Assembly: GCA_946800325.1 (NCBI GenBank)
Contig: OX326959.1
Coordinates: 4,422,501 to 4,486,500, forward strand
DNA length: 64,000 nucleotides
Source: Luzula sylvatica
Taxonomy: Eukaryota > Streptophyta > Magnoliopsida > Poales > Juncaceae
Direction: 5' to 3'
The number at the start of each line of letters is the position of its first letter. Position 1 is the stretch's first letter. The notes under the pieces are model-generated. The model saw only the letters and a list, made by a program, of their open reading frames with translations. It was not told the origin of the DNA and did not search any database. Positions 35,751-45,818 of the stretch are shown in pieces. The position numbers and the translations under genes were made by a program.

Positions 35751-36750
35751 ATGTTCAGTTCAATAAACAAAGGATCCTACGATGTCATTAAATATATTAT
35801 TGTTCACGATCCAAAAGCAATTAGCATTCATCATCAAATTACAAATTCTTTAGAGAAACAATCTTAATTAACATTGATAATGTAAATTTAATAGTATGTA
35901 CAAATAATAATCAAATATTATTTCATATAATTTATATTTACTCTTGCTTATATTCTTTTGGCAAAAACTTCGGAACATACTGCCCTATAGGAAAACATTT
36001 TTTTGTTGCATTGTTTCAATTACATCCTGGATTTCATATTTCTCTTTCGCTGCCATGTATGTATATATTTGCTTCCTGTTTTTTATATTTTGGTCCACTT
36101 TTCAAACATGATTATCTTCTTATTCTCAGCATTTCTAAAAACAAATCATAGATAAAAAAAAAAAAATCATGCAAATCAAAAACAGGAAGCAAATCAAAAT
36201 TCATTGTATATTCAAAATAATCGGCCATATTAATACACTGAGCCAAAATTTAAATTTTACTGGGGCTATTACATACAATATTTGACTAATACTTTGGAAG
36301 TATTTTTCAAACTTATCTCGACTCTTTTGTAAGTAAGTTTGGATCACTATTTTATCAAAAAGAAATATGGATCATTGTATGAATTATCATCTTTGTTTCG
36401 ACCCGACCAAACAAGTACTTCTAGACTTGCTAATTTGGTTATATCTCAGCCATAATTCACTGGTAAGCTAAATTCCATGTATTTTGCTAATGATATGTCT
36501 CCCATCGTTAATTCATAAATCTACATCAACATTATAAGTTCTTTGATGCAATATTCACATCAATTGAGATAAGCCAGTGTATAATTTTTATTTGCACCCC
36601 CCTACTATTTATGAAATAGATAAATATATACATCACAATGAAATTCCTAACAAACAAACAATCATCACTAATAAAAAAAAAAGTTTCATATATTCATAAT
36701 TCCAAAATAAAAAATGTTATTATTTCTTCACAGCGAAATTTCTCATCCAA
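35751..36750. other. AT-rich intergenic DNA
   Basis: No gene, mobile-element end or notable repeat was recognised beyond simple AT-rich sequence and a duplicated CAGGAAGCAAAT-like word near 36075 and 36183. Confidence 0.45.
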
Positions 36751-36754
36751 TAAA

Positions 36755-38990
36755 TTATTGTTTCCGTATGTACTCTAAAGCTTCCCTATCCCTGACTGCA
36801 TCCGAACAATAACTTGTAAAACCCAATTTTTTTTTTAATAATAATATTAACAGATTTGAAAAAATAAAAATATAACCTCTGAGAAAGAAATTTTGACAGT
36901 GAAAAAAAAAAATTAACCTTTGAGAGTAAGTTGATATATTCACCACAGTGACAACAATTTCTTTTGACAATCTAATTACTTGCTCAAAACTATCTAAAAT
37001 TCATCTCCAAATTTCTTAGTTTGAATTTGAAAATCTAAATCATATGTTTTCATTTCCAAAACAATATACTTATTGCTCAATATTTTCCTAAATTTCAGCT
37101 ATTCCTTTTTCGTAATTCGAAAAAATGCCCAAGTTAAGTTGCTTCTAAAATTAACGATTTATCGATATAACAATTTATCAATTAACCGTAAATCAAAATA
37201 TTTAATTTGTACCTGAAATACAAATACAACATCAGGATCAAGAATACAACTGATTTGCAAATTTTCGAAAATTTTGGGGATGGAACGGAAGTTATCTCAG
37301 AAGCTTCACACAGACAGAAAATTATCACAGTGGCTTAAATTCTTTGTCGAAAATTACTATCATATTTAGGTCATTATGATTTTCAATTATCTCAACTGAT
37401 TTTCATTTTTCATATTATTTTACTAATATATAAATTTATGCATTGTAAATTTTTATAAAATGTGCCAATGGGTCCATAGCCTAGTTGGTTGAGTGTGAAT
37501 CACAAAAAACCATATGTTGTGAGAGGTTGTGGGTTCGATCCCCATTGGCATCAAAAAAATTAGGTATCAGTAACGAAAGCGATCGCTTGTCGGATACCAT
37601 TCAAAAAAAAAAAAAAAATTTATAAAATGTTTTGTGATTTTATTGTTCGTCAAATATATAGTTTAACAAATAAACAAAAATGCAAAATCCTAAATCATGA
37701 ATTGAAAAGAAATACATGAGAAAAATGGTATATAACACCTATGAATTGAGTTTGGTCTTTGAACATCGAAATATGAAAAAACTTCGTAGAGTAATTACAT
37801 CGAACAACTTATCAGTTTTGCCTTCAAATTTATTGTGGCCTATTTTCTGAAACTGAAAAAAAATTATGTATGTTGTGTACCTGATGGTACCGCCGGTAGT
37901 GGGGTCCTCGTCAGATTGAAGATTATTTCTGCCATGATAAGCTGGCAATCTCATTCCCAAATCGGCCTCTCTATAAAGCCGTACCAACTCACAATTCAAC
38001 CTTCTACAATTCAGGTATTATACTCACCTAATAAACACATCAACAAATAAGTACGTCAACAAAAAACAAATCATTAAACGAAAAATACAAAAAAAAACTC
38101 ACATCCTATTGGTTCAGATCTGTATCGGGAAGTTGGGCGAGAAAATGATTTACTTTGACCATGCATTTGGTACCGACAGTACCAAATCCAGGTCGATTCT
38201 GGAAAGAGATCCTTTCCTTTGCCTCTCCCACTTCTCCTGTTTTTGCAATTCTCCTTTCTTGTTTGGCCAAATTGGTAATTTCGTTTCTGAGGTTCTGCTA
38301 GTCGAAATCATGTGCTTTTCGCCTTTCGAAGGATCCTTACTTATATGAGGCATGTCTATAGAAACAAGAAGTAATTTCATCAAATATGAAGAAACTTTTT
38401 AGAATAATTTCATAGAACACCTTATCATCACAAGGTTTTGTCTATAAATTTGCAAAATATGAAGAAACTTTTTAGAGTAATTTTATCGAGCACCTTATAA
38501 TCACAAGTTTTTGCCTTTAAATTTATTATAGCCAATTTCTGAAAATGAAAAGAAACTATGTATGAGACTTCATTGAATTGCAATTATTATTCTTTGATCA
38601 ATAATATATATTAAATTTTCATGATTCAAAATAAATTTCAAGGCGATATTAAATTTTCTCTCCTAAGAGGCTGCAAAAATTTGAGTAAAAGTTATACCTT
38701 GTTAACAACGGAGAAGCAATAGCGAGTATTGGACAGGAGCAAACATCCACGAGCGTCCAATTGATGGAAATTGTTTGAATAACCACTGATCGGATCGAAA
38801 CAAGAAACTTTGCGGAACTATCCTCTGTTCAGCCAAGAAGGAAAAGGAAGACAAAACCCCCTCAGAAACTATCCTCCGAGGAAGTGCGATAAAAGAGAGG
38901 AGGAGGAGGATTCCCGATCGAGAAGAGAGAGGAAAAAACCTGTGAGACGCACCCTTCTATATTGACCAATAATGTTCAGAGAGAGAAAGA
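36755..38990 (-). CDS. Uncharacterised spliced gene on the minus strand
   Basis: A non-coding first exon ends at 38698 (AACAAG|GTATAAC). The second exon, 38355-38154, has the ATG at 38353 (MPHISKDPSKGEKHMIST), a charged middle (KKGELQKQEKWERQRKGS) and ends NAWS in phase with the third. The third, 38003-37881, reads RLNCELVRLYREADLGMRLP and ends GGTIR at a GT donor. Likely further exons are short: one ending ILDPDVVFVFQ near 37211, one near 36918-36975, and a last one ending SDAVRDREALEYIRKQ before a TAA at about 36755. I do not recognise the family. The phase match across the first intron and the consensus splice sites support a real gene, but the downstream exons are tentative. A SINE lies in one intron. 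Confidence 0.5.
37464..37618 (+). mobile_element. 155-bp tRNA-derived SINE with 12-bp target duplication
   Basis: The head has A-box TAGCCTAGTTGGTTGAG and B-box GGGTTCGATCCCC. The tail region has a hairpin with outer arms GGTATC/GATACC and an inner palindrome AAGCGATCGCTT (37577-37588), then poly(A). Direct repeats TTTATAAAATGT flank it (37452-37463 and 37619-37630). It is inserted in an intron of the minus-strand gene. It is not a real tRNA gene, because the acceptor arms do not pair. Confidence 0.92.
38383..38565. repeat. Duplicated intron segment (also at 37758-37875)
   Basis: ATATGAAGAAACTTTTTAGA and what follows (ACCTTAT(A/C)ATCACAAG, TTTGCC/TTTGTC, AAATTTAT) occurs twice in tandem here and once, diverged, next to the third exon at 37758-37875. 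Segments of the gene's introns have been copied. Confidence 0.7.
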
Positions 38991-39231
38991 ACGCCGATAA
39001 GCATCATTTCAGGAGGATCTGAGGAGGCGCATTATTCTTCTTCTTCTTCTGTAGGTGCATCATTAGTAATGAGTAGATATATTTTTCAAAAAATAGTAAT
39101 GAGTAGATAAGTGAGAAAAGATGTAACGAGTAGATACGAAAGAAAGAGAGGTAATGATTCGATAGAGTTTACAGTCTATTTGGAATATCTGACGCGGCAC
39201 AATGATATTTGAGAAAAGCGTTTATAAAATA
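38991..39231. other. Upstream region of the minus-strand gene
   Basis: GTAATGAGTAGATA-like words occur three times at about 39065-39135. There is a short CTT run at 39030. This is probably promoter-distal DNA; no clear TATA box was assigned. Confidence 0.35.
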
Positions 39232-39853
39232 GGGGGAATTTCATATGTATCCTCACAAGAACTCAAAATTACAAATTTATCCTCCATAAATTCATAATAT
39301 CATATTTATCCTTCCTAAATCAAAACACTAACAAATTTATCCTTTCAAATCTTATAAAATTACAAATTTGTCCAAATTCATTAAAATATCATTAAAATCA
39401 TTCAATTAACCATTGTGAAAAGTATAAATGACCATTTTACCCCATGTCTTTCTTGTCTTTCTTCGATAAAAGAAAAAAAAAACAGAATCGCAAGGAAAGC
39501 TCCTTGCCTCTCATGCCTCTCATCTACTATCTTTTTGCATTCTCTTCTTGCATGAAATCTACTTCCTAAAAAAAGACGGAAAAGGAAATAAAGACGAACT
39601 GTACAAGTTAGTCTAGTTATTGTCTTTTAACCACACGAAAATAAATTGACCGCTCTAATGGATTCCGACGGGCATGACGGCATGAGGCTCAGGCACATAC
39701 AAGCATGCCGTCGAGCAAGATTTTGTTTTGAGAGGGCGTAGTGAGCCAAATACTCAAGAGAGACCGCAGCAGGCCAATACCTCTTCATTCGTCCACTTCT
39801 TTATGTCAAAGTCGAACCACAAACATGACTTGAGAGGAAGGAGAGAAAAGAAT

Positions 39854-39906
<53 letters not shown>

Positions 39907-40297
39907 AACAAAAAAGAGTGTACAGCAAAGAGAGACAAATTTGATGTATTTATCAAAATATCTCTTCGAAGAGAGAGAGAGAAAGAGAGGGTCATTACCA
40001 TCATCAACAATATTTTATCAACGATATTTGAGTATAATTAAATTGCTTGATAAAATGAGCCATGAAAATAGAACAAAAAAAATGAAAACGTTTGGAAAGG
40101 AAGAGGAATGGGAGAGAGGGGTAGAAGGAGGGTATTATTGTCATTTTAGTTGAACGGTGTTAGTTCCAACAAAAAATAATAATAAAAAACAAATATGATA
40201 GAAATTGGGTTTAAGAGGGATAAATATGATATTACTAATTTTGTAGGGATAAATATGTTAATTGAGTATTTAGTGGGGATACAAAAGAAATTATCCC
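39232..40297. mobile_element. 1.07-kb Mutator-like non-autonomous element, 9-bp target duplication
   Basis: The flanking 9-bp direct repeats TATAAAATA are at 39223-39231 and 40298-40306. The ends GGGGGAATTTC and, inverted, GGGATAATTTC form terminal repeats that continue through TGTATCC(T/C)CAC (20 of 25 matches) and more loosely for a further ~60 bp (ATATCATATTTATCC on both sides). The interior has GC-richer DNA and a GA microsatellite (39858-39906). The ORF at 39728-40153 is mostly that microsatellite and is not a transposase. Relics resembling these ends occur near 0.7-0.9, 4.1-4.3 and 27.5 kb. Confidence 0.85.
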
Positions 40298-40306
40298 TAT
40301 AAAATA

Positions 40307-41250
40307 TTTTAGTAGGATTAATTTTCCAACTGAACTCGGTTTATGATCATACCAACCAATTTCAGTTATTATAAACATAATATATATCACTGATTAAGAA
40401 TTTTAGTAATTCAATGTGTTGGCATCAAATCTTAACAGTAAGGGGCTGTTTGGATAAGAGTAGTAGGAAATAAAAACAGCAGTTGAATATTTCGTATTTT
40501 AACTGTAGCAATTGTCATTGAATTACTAATGTTTGGATAAAAGTTATTGTTATGTTTGGATTAATTCATTGCAATATATAACTTCAATATTGTTTTATGA
40601 CATGTTGTTGTAAACACTAAGTCAATATTAAAAATGACACGAATAAATAAAAAGGAAATATAATATTATGAAATATCTAAATTTCAAAAAATTCAACAGA
40701 ACATGTCTTCATAAAATCGAATAACAAATTTTTATGAGAGAGAGACAATATTGGGAAATGGATTTGATTCGAAGTTGATGAGAACCATGGTCCATGGGTA
40801 CTACATTGAAATATTAAATTATTTTCGAAATCATTTCTATTATCTCGGTTCAATTTTATAATAGGCCACATATTACTCTAGCTTTATTTTCAGCATAAAA
40901 TTACACACATAATTAAGATCAAATATTTGAGCTATTCCCATTGTTCACGTTAAAAATTGTATTATCTGATATATAGAAAAAGACATTGAAATATAATTTA
41001 TTAATGTTTAATATTTAAACTATTCATATTTTATTTATTTTATATTTGATCATGTAACATAATGTGAAATAATATAAAATTAAATACAATTATTTTAATA
41101 TTAAACAACAAATAATAATATTACAATTTACACATCATTAGTTTGTGTCCGTTAGGGAAATGGAAAAAAAACAATTGGGGAAAGTGGTGATCGAAGAGAG
41201 ATAAAGTCTGTGCAGATAGATAAAATAAAGTTGGTACACCAAAAAACTAC
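40307..41250. other. AT-rich intergenic DNA
   Basis: No gene is supported. GGGGCTGTTTGGATAAG at about 40443, preceded by TAA, resembles ends of PIF/Harbinger-type MITEs, but a matching right end was not found. Confidence 0.4.
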
Positions 41251-41462
41251 AATGAGAGGGGAGTTGCTCGACTAAATTACCGGCATTGTAATCCAAGATT
41301 TTCAATGAGAGGGGAGTTGCTCGACTAAATTACCGGCATTGTAATCCAAGATTTTCAATGAGAGGGGAGTTGCTCGACTAAATTACCGGCATTGTAATCC
41401 AAGATTTTCAATGAGAGGGGAGTTGCTCGACTAAATTACCGGCATTGTAATCCAAGATTTTC
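41251..41462. repeat. Four perfect tandem copies of a 53-bp unit
   Basis: Units start at 41251, 41304, 41357 and 41410 with AATGAGAGGGGAGTTGCTCG and end with GTAATCCAAGATTTTC. The four copies read identical. The unit length is not a multiple of three and it lies just beside the orphan ORF region, so it is not coding. Confidence 0.95.
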
Positions 41463-41638
41463 AACTCGCCGGAATCAATACCGGTACAGATATGAAACGA
41501 GTCGCCCGCGAAGGTCATGCATGTTAATAATAATAAAGTGAAATCGTCTTGACAGGTACGGAACGGTATGAACCGGCTGTAGACGAGCTGGCGGTCTCGT
41601 AGAGAGTACTGTACCCCGCGGAATCGTTTTCTTATTTC

Positions 41639-42070
41639 TCATGCGGCAATTCGCGCGTTGACATTTGGAATCGCTCCGAGAAGACAGCTCGGGTCGGGAC
41701 AGACGTGGGGTTGGAGGAGAGACAGAGGAGGGAGAATCGTCATTGGAGCGGGACACTGACAATGTTGGTGTTTCAAATACTGTACCGCTATCGAATCTAA
41801 AGTCATCCTTTCGGTACAGACAAGTTGTCTGTCAGTACAGGTACCGGTACCAGTAACGATTTCAGAAGTGTAATTACCATCATCGAGATTATGAATCGGG
41901 CCAGGAAGAGTCAGCGAAGTGGGGGAGACCAACGTGCGGACATCAGCAGGCCGGAGAATCGGGCCAGGAGTGACGTAACTAGGCGATTGGTACGACATGA
42001 GATCCGCCGTGGCAATCTCATTCCATTTCCTCTTTGACGTAAATTGGCGGATGGTGTGGCCGAGATTCAT
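41639..42070 (-). CDS. Unrecognised 143-codon ORF in a GC-rich block
   Basis: The frame begins MNLGHTIRQFTSKRKWNEIA and is Pro/Thr/Cys-rich towards the end (CQCPAPMTILPPLSLLQPHV). The start overlaps a ~60-bp tandem duplication (ACGTCAAAGAGGAAATGGA at about 42020 and 42080 on the minus strand). The opposite strand also has open frames. No domain is recognised. The GC shift relative to the neighbourhood suggests an exon, a gene relic or a captured fragment. Confidence 0.25.
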   Translation of the reverse strand: MNLGHTIRQFTSKRKWNEIATADLMSYQSPSYVTPGPILRPADVRTLVSPTSLTLPGPIHNLDDGNYTSEIVTGTGTCTDRQLVCTERMTLDSIAVQYLKHQHCQCPAPMTILPPLSLLQPHVCPDPSCLLGAIPNVNARIAA

Positions 42071-42207
42071 TCCATTTCCTCTTTGACGTAACAGGCGCTT
42101 GTAGCTGGGGTTAGGGTTTTAGCAAAGCGTCGTGAACGAAGGGACGTACCGTGTATTGTAAACCGGTGTGTGTAGTTTTTCTGTAAAAGGTGCATGTAGT
42201 TTCAACT

Positions 42208-42223
42208 GTTGGCTATATAAAGG
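42208..42223 (+). promoter_or_regulatory. TATA box of small-gene copy C
   Basis: CTGTTGGCTATATAAAGGCA followed by AGGCATAG is nearly identical to the promoter of copy A (GTTGGTTATATAAAGGCAAG then CATAG), although the genes have diverged. It lies about 95 nt before the ATG. Confidence 0.7.
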
Positions 42224-42310
42224 CAAGGCATAGTGGTCTCACCAGTCCGACTGAGAAGGAGCGCAAGTAGAACAAGAAGAAGAAGTACCGACTGAGAAGA
42301 AGAAGCAAAA

Positions 42311-42484
42311 ATGGGGTTATTTTCTATCTTCCGAAATCTAAAAGAGAAGATAAAGAAAATGAAACAGAAAAGGAAATGGAAGAAGGAGGAGCGCGAAGAA
42401 GAGAAGCGAGTCGAGAAAACAAAGGCGAATATTAGGACGGCCATGGTGGGCAAACACCATGGCTCGTTTTCCATGGGCATGTGA
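42311..42484 (+). CDS. Small basic helix protein, 57 residues, copy C of the family
   Basis: The product starts MGLFSIFRNLKEKIKKMKQK, continues RKWKKEEREEEKRVEKTK and ends HHGSFSMGM. The core LKEKIKKMKQK(R)K aligns with LKEKLKRMKQKKK of copy B at the same distance from the start, followed by KKEE in both. The leader is GAA-rich and the TATA context is shared. The N-terminal hydrophobic residues and the C-terminus differ, so this is a diverged member, not a recent duplicate. Function is unknown. The conserved promoter, start region and highly charged core argue against a chance ORF, but expression is unproven. Confidence 0.55.
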   Translation: MGLFSIFRNLKEKIKKMKQKRKWKKEEREEEKRVEKTKANIRTAMVGKHHGSFSMGM

Positions 42485-42544
42485 AAGAAGCCCATCTACT
42501 CTTCCCCTTCGTTTCTCCACATAAACCCCACATTTTTAATAACT

Positions 42545-42645
42545 GCGATTAATTGTTAATTCATAATTCTAACTAAAGCATTAATTGATAATTCACCATT
42601 CTAATTAAAGCGTTAATTGTTAATTCACCAATCTAATTAGAGAAA
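42545..42645. repeat. ~33-bp tandem repeat, three units
   Basis: ATTAATTGTTAATTCA(T/C)(A/C)A is repeated with TTCTAA(C/T)TAAAGC between units, directly after small-gene copy C. Confidence 0.75.
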
Positions 42646-42714
42646 TGTGGAAAAATGGAGGGCAGAGTAGAATTTCCTTTTTTTTTTTTTTAATAAATAT
42701 TATCATGTAAATCG

Positions 42715-43095
42715 GTGGTACGGTGTAGTGTATTACATCGTAATTGTTGAAGTATATATTCAATTAAGAAATCTCCGATTTAATATTATATTTCTGTTTC
42801 ATTTAAAATTCAAATTACTTTTCAATTTCACATACAATTTTATTATGCACGATGTTATATTATAACACTTTCTAATATTAGACATTATAAAAAACACAAA
42901 ATTCAGTTTGTTCATAAAAACAGTATATTAATACCATAAATAATTTATTGATCTTGAAATTAGTACACACTAAAATAGAATATAGAAATATTATAACATT
43001 TTGACATTAAAAAGATTTATGTATAATAAAATAATATTTTGACATTAAAGAGTTAATTGTTAATTGGTATTTCTGCCATTTCTGACACTAAATTA

Positions 43096-43144
<49 letters not shown>

Positions 43145-43610
43145 CATTATATTTCTGTATTTTTTCTTTCACTTGATTGAATTTATATTACTTCAATCTA
43201 ATTTCAATTTTCAATTAATTAAACAACTTGAATTAGAAGTATCATAGTTTCCAAAAACACAGATACGTCGCCGTATCATAATTTTAGTTTTCAATTAATT
43301 TATTTTTGTGCATGTGATCATGTAGAAGGACAACATATAGTTATTAATATAAGATATATCGTTATATTGCTCGGATACTTAAAAAAAACTGAATTTGCTC
43401 GTATCGTCCGTATCGTATCATAAATTATATTAAATTGTCGTATTGCCATATTCGATACACGTCGTCGTGTCACCGCATCGACGTATCAATACAACATATC
43501 TTTTTTTTGAATTAATACAACACAGCTATATTGTCAAAGCAAAAAAAAATTATATTTACTAATGCATAAATAATAGCCTAAAAGGCATTATAATTAACAA
43601 TCAAAATAGA
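42715..43610 (-). repeat. Dispersed repeat R1, copy 2 (inverted)
   Basis: The reverse complement aligns with 26280-27205 over nearly its whole length. An AT dinucleotide run has expanded within it at about 43095-43140. The copy follows small-gene copy C directly, while at 26-29 kb R1 and the small gene are separated by about 1 kb and differ in relative orientation. They therefore moved independently. Confidence 0.75.
43095..43140. repeat. (AT)n microsatellite
   Basis: More than 20 uninterrupted TA units inside R1 copy 2; copy 1 has only a short TATATT at that point. Confidence 0.92.
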
Positions 43611-43910
43611 AAAATCATTATAATTAACAATGGAAAATCAAAACTGTTGAAACGATTTCAACAAATCTCAGAAATTCAATTCATCGGCTGTTAACATTGG
43701 AAAAAAATAATTTGAAATCTAAAATGAAACGGTGGGTGCTAACTTCCTTTTATAATGTTCATAAAAAGTTTGAAATTTGAACCAAATAATTCCCCTTCAT
43801 TAACTTTTCTTCATTAACTTTTCACTGCTAAACAATCACCAAATAATTCCCCTTCATTAACTTTTATAATGTTAAGAAAATGACGTGTGGAACTGAAGCA
43901 ATCTAGTAAG

Positions 43911-44086
43911 TGACGTGATATGGAACGTGGTGAACGTGTGGAACGTGGGGGACGTGTGGATCATGTGGAACGTGTGGAACGTGTGAAACGTGTGGAACGT
44001 ATGGAACGTGTGAAACGTATGGAACGTGTGGAACGTATGGAACGTGTGAAACGTGTGGAACGTGTGAAACGTGTGGAACTGAAGCC
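43911..44086. repeat. 9-bp minisatellite GTGGAACGT
   Basis: About 18 units of a 9-mer (GTGGAACGT with GTGAAACGT and ATGGAACGT variants). It is bracketed by two copies of CGTGTGGAACTGAAGC. It reads as VER/VKR/MER tripeptides on the plus strand and as HVP/YVP on the minus strand; neither has support as protein. Confidence 0.93.
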
Positions 44087-44431
44087 ACCTGGTACAGACA
44101 AAATAAGAGAGGAGAGAAGGAACCCCTAATCAAACAAAAGAAACAAACGAGCAAGGAAAGATAAAAGAGATCGACACACGCACACACACACAGAGGAGAG
44201 TGAGTAAGTGCGGAACATGATTGAAGAAAAGAGGAGAGAGTGGAAGAGAAGAAACCCTAAACAAACAAAAGAAACAGAAACAAAAAAACCAGAGAGAGAG
44301 AGAGAGAAAGGAGAGAGTGGCAGAGAAGAAAAGATGGATTGGGGATTTTCTCACTCCAATGTCTTGGCTGCAAAAAAAAAAAAAAAGTATAATGTATAAT
44401 CATACACTTGTCCAGTATAAAAATAAAAGAT

Positions 44432-45618
44432 CTATAAATAAAAAAGCATACCATAAAGTCGAGCGACATTGGCAAGGCCTTTCAAAAAGACGGTACCAAA
44501 TCCGAAAATTTTCTTAACAGTTGAGGTCTCGGGCTCGGGTGTAGTTGGAATCTCCGAATCGGACTCGATTGCCACATCCATCGTCGCCAACGTGGTCGAC
44601 TCGTCTCCGTACCAGGTGAGTCCGGTCAAAGAGCTCCAATCGGACTCGATTGCCACATCCATCGTCGCCAACGTGGTCGACTCGATTGCCACATCCTTGG
44701 CCACAGTTCGTTCCATGAAAGGCGGCGATTCCAAGCGACAAAACTTACGACGGTTTGTTCCCTGCCAAAAAAAAATTAATTGATTATTAACTAACTAAAA
44801 GGTATAATGATAAATTTAATTGATTATTAACTAATTAAAAGGTATATTAATAGATTTAATAAAGATACTAGTCTACTACTCACCTCGAGAGAGCACCAGT
44901 GGAGTGAGAACTCTAGGTATTTCTTCAGAATTGCCATCTCATCCAGATTCGGCCCACCTCCGCCTCGCACATAGAATTCCTACAAGTTCATAGAAACATA
45001 ATCCACAAAGTTATAAATTACTAAATTACAAAATATATTTAGTTATAAATCAATTACTAAATTATAAAAAATATTTAGTTACTATACCTGAACCTCTCTG
45101 GTGACAGATCCGTGCACGATAACATAGCCCAGATCTTCTAATGTATTGATGATAGCAGAGTGAACGCGGGTGGTGCCAGAACCCTCGAGCCTTCCCTCCA
45201 CGGTGACAAGGGTATAACCACTGTCGTTGCATTTCGTCACCGAAACGGATTTCCCGGTTAAAGGCATGTTGACGATCTTAGCAGCACGGTAGTGAAGATT
45301 GTCCATGGCGACCCAAAAAAGGCGTCGCTCCATGGTCGGTATCGGTACCGCAGTGCAAGGGCTCACAGTCATCCAGTCGATTAGAGTACCTAAATTATCA
45401 TTCAAATTATTCTCAATGTCTTCCAATAATGAAACTCTGCTCGAGCGTTGAATTCGCCAGATTGCGACAAGATACGTTCCGAATTTGCGGGAGTGCACAG
45501 AACTGATGTGGCACCCCATGTCCTGGAGGAGTGAGGTTGCTCGAGGGACAATCTCCCACTGGTACGGAGCGGTAATCTCCACTTCCACCAATAATTCTGG
45601 TACAGAGGAGGGAGTGGT
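44432..45618 (-). CDS. Diverged ACT-domain-repeat (ACR-like) protein gene, 5' part lost in an assembly gap
   Basis: The three visible exons are 45618-45088 (open into the gap), 44979-44884 and 44761-44432. All junctions are GT/AG in phase 0. The first encodes an ACT-like segment (VEVEITAPYQWEIVPRATSL, LLQDMGCHISSVHSRKFGTY) and the start of a second (SVSVTKCNDSGYTLVTVEGR, DLGYVIVHGSV). The second exon completes EFYVRGGGGPNLDEMAILKK. The order and the phrases TMERRLFW, GYTLVTVEG and QEFYVRG match plant ACR proteins, which bear several ACT domains and are thought to sense small molecules. The hallmark DRPGLL-type turn is degenerate (YQWEIV; LEGSGTTRV). The final exon lacks further ACT domains and instead has a 27-residue in-frame duplication, so this may be a decaying or repurposed copy. 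Confidence 0.65.
44557..44697. repeat. In-frame 81-bp partial duplication in the last ACR-like exon
   Basis: AATCGGACTCGATTGCCACA and the ~28 bases after it occur at 44557-44603 and 44638-44684 without a difference. The offset of 81 bp keeps the reading frame, giving two copies of ESTTLATMDVAIESD. Confidence 0.9.
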
Positions 45619-45818
45619 NNNNNNNNNNNNNNNNNNNNNNNNNNNNNNNNNNNNNNNNNNNNNNNNNNNNNNNNNNNNNNNNNNNNNNNNNNNNNNNNNN
45701 NNNNNNNNNNNNNNNNNNNNNNNNNNNNNNNNNNNNNNNNNNNNNNNNNNNNNNNNNNNNNNNNNNNNNNNNNNNNNNNNNNNNNNNNNNNNNNNNNNNN
45801 NNNNNNNNNNNNNNNNNN
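45619..45818. other. Assembly gap (200 N)
   Basis: The round length suggests a placeholder of unknown true size. It cuts the ACR-like gene on one side and abuts a G-rich minisatellite on the other. Confidence 1.

Noticed and set aside
37464..37540. tRNA gene
   Set aside because: A and B boxes are present, but the arms do not fold as a tRNA, and a poly(A) tail with target duplication shows a SINE.
39728..40153. 141-codon ORF inside the Mutator-like element as a transposase
   Set aside because: It is largely an Arg-Glu reading of a GA microsatellite and has no transposase motif.
40443..40620. Harbinger-type MITE
   Set aside because: A left-end-like GGGGCTGTTTGG is present, but no right end or TAA target duplication pair could be found.
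41251..41462. CRISPR-like array
   Set aside because: The 53-bp units are contiguous without unique spacers and the genome is eukaryotic; it is a minisatellite.
43903..44187. His-Val-Pro repeat protein on the minus strand
   Set aside because: Translation of the 9-bp minisatellite, with no promoter, splice or domain support.
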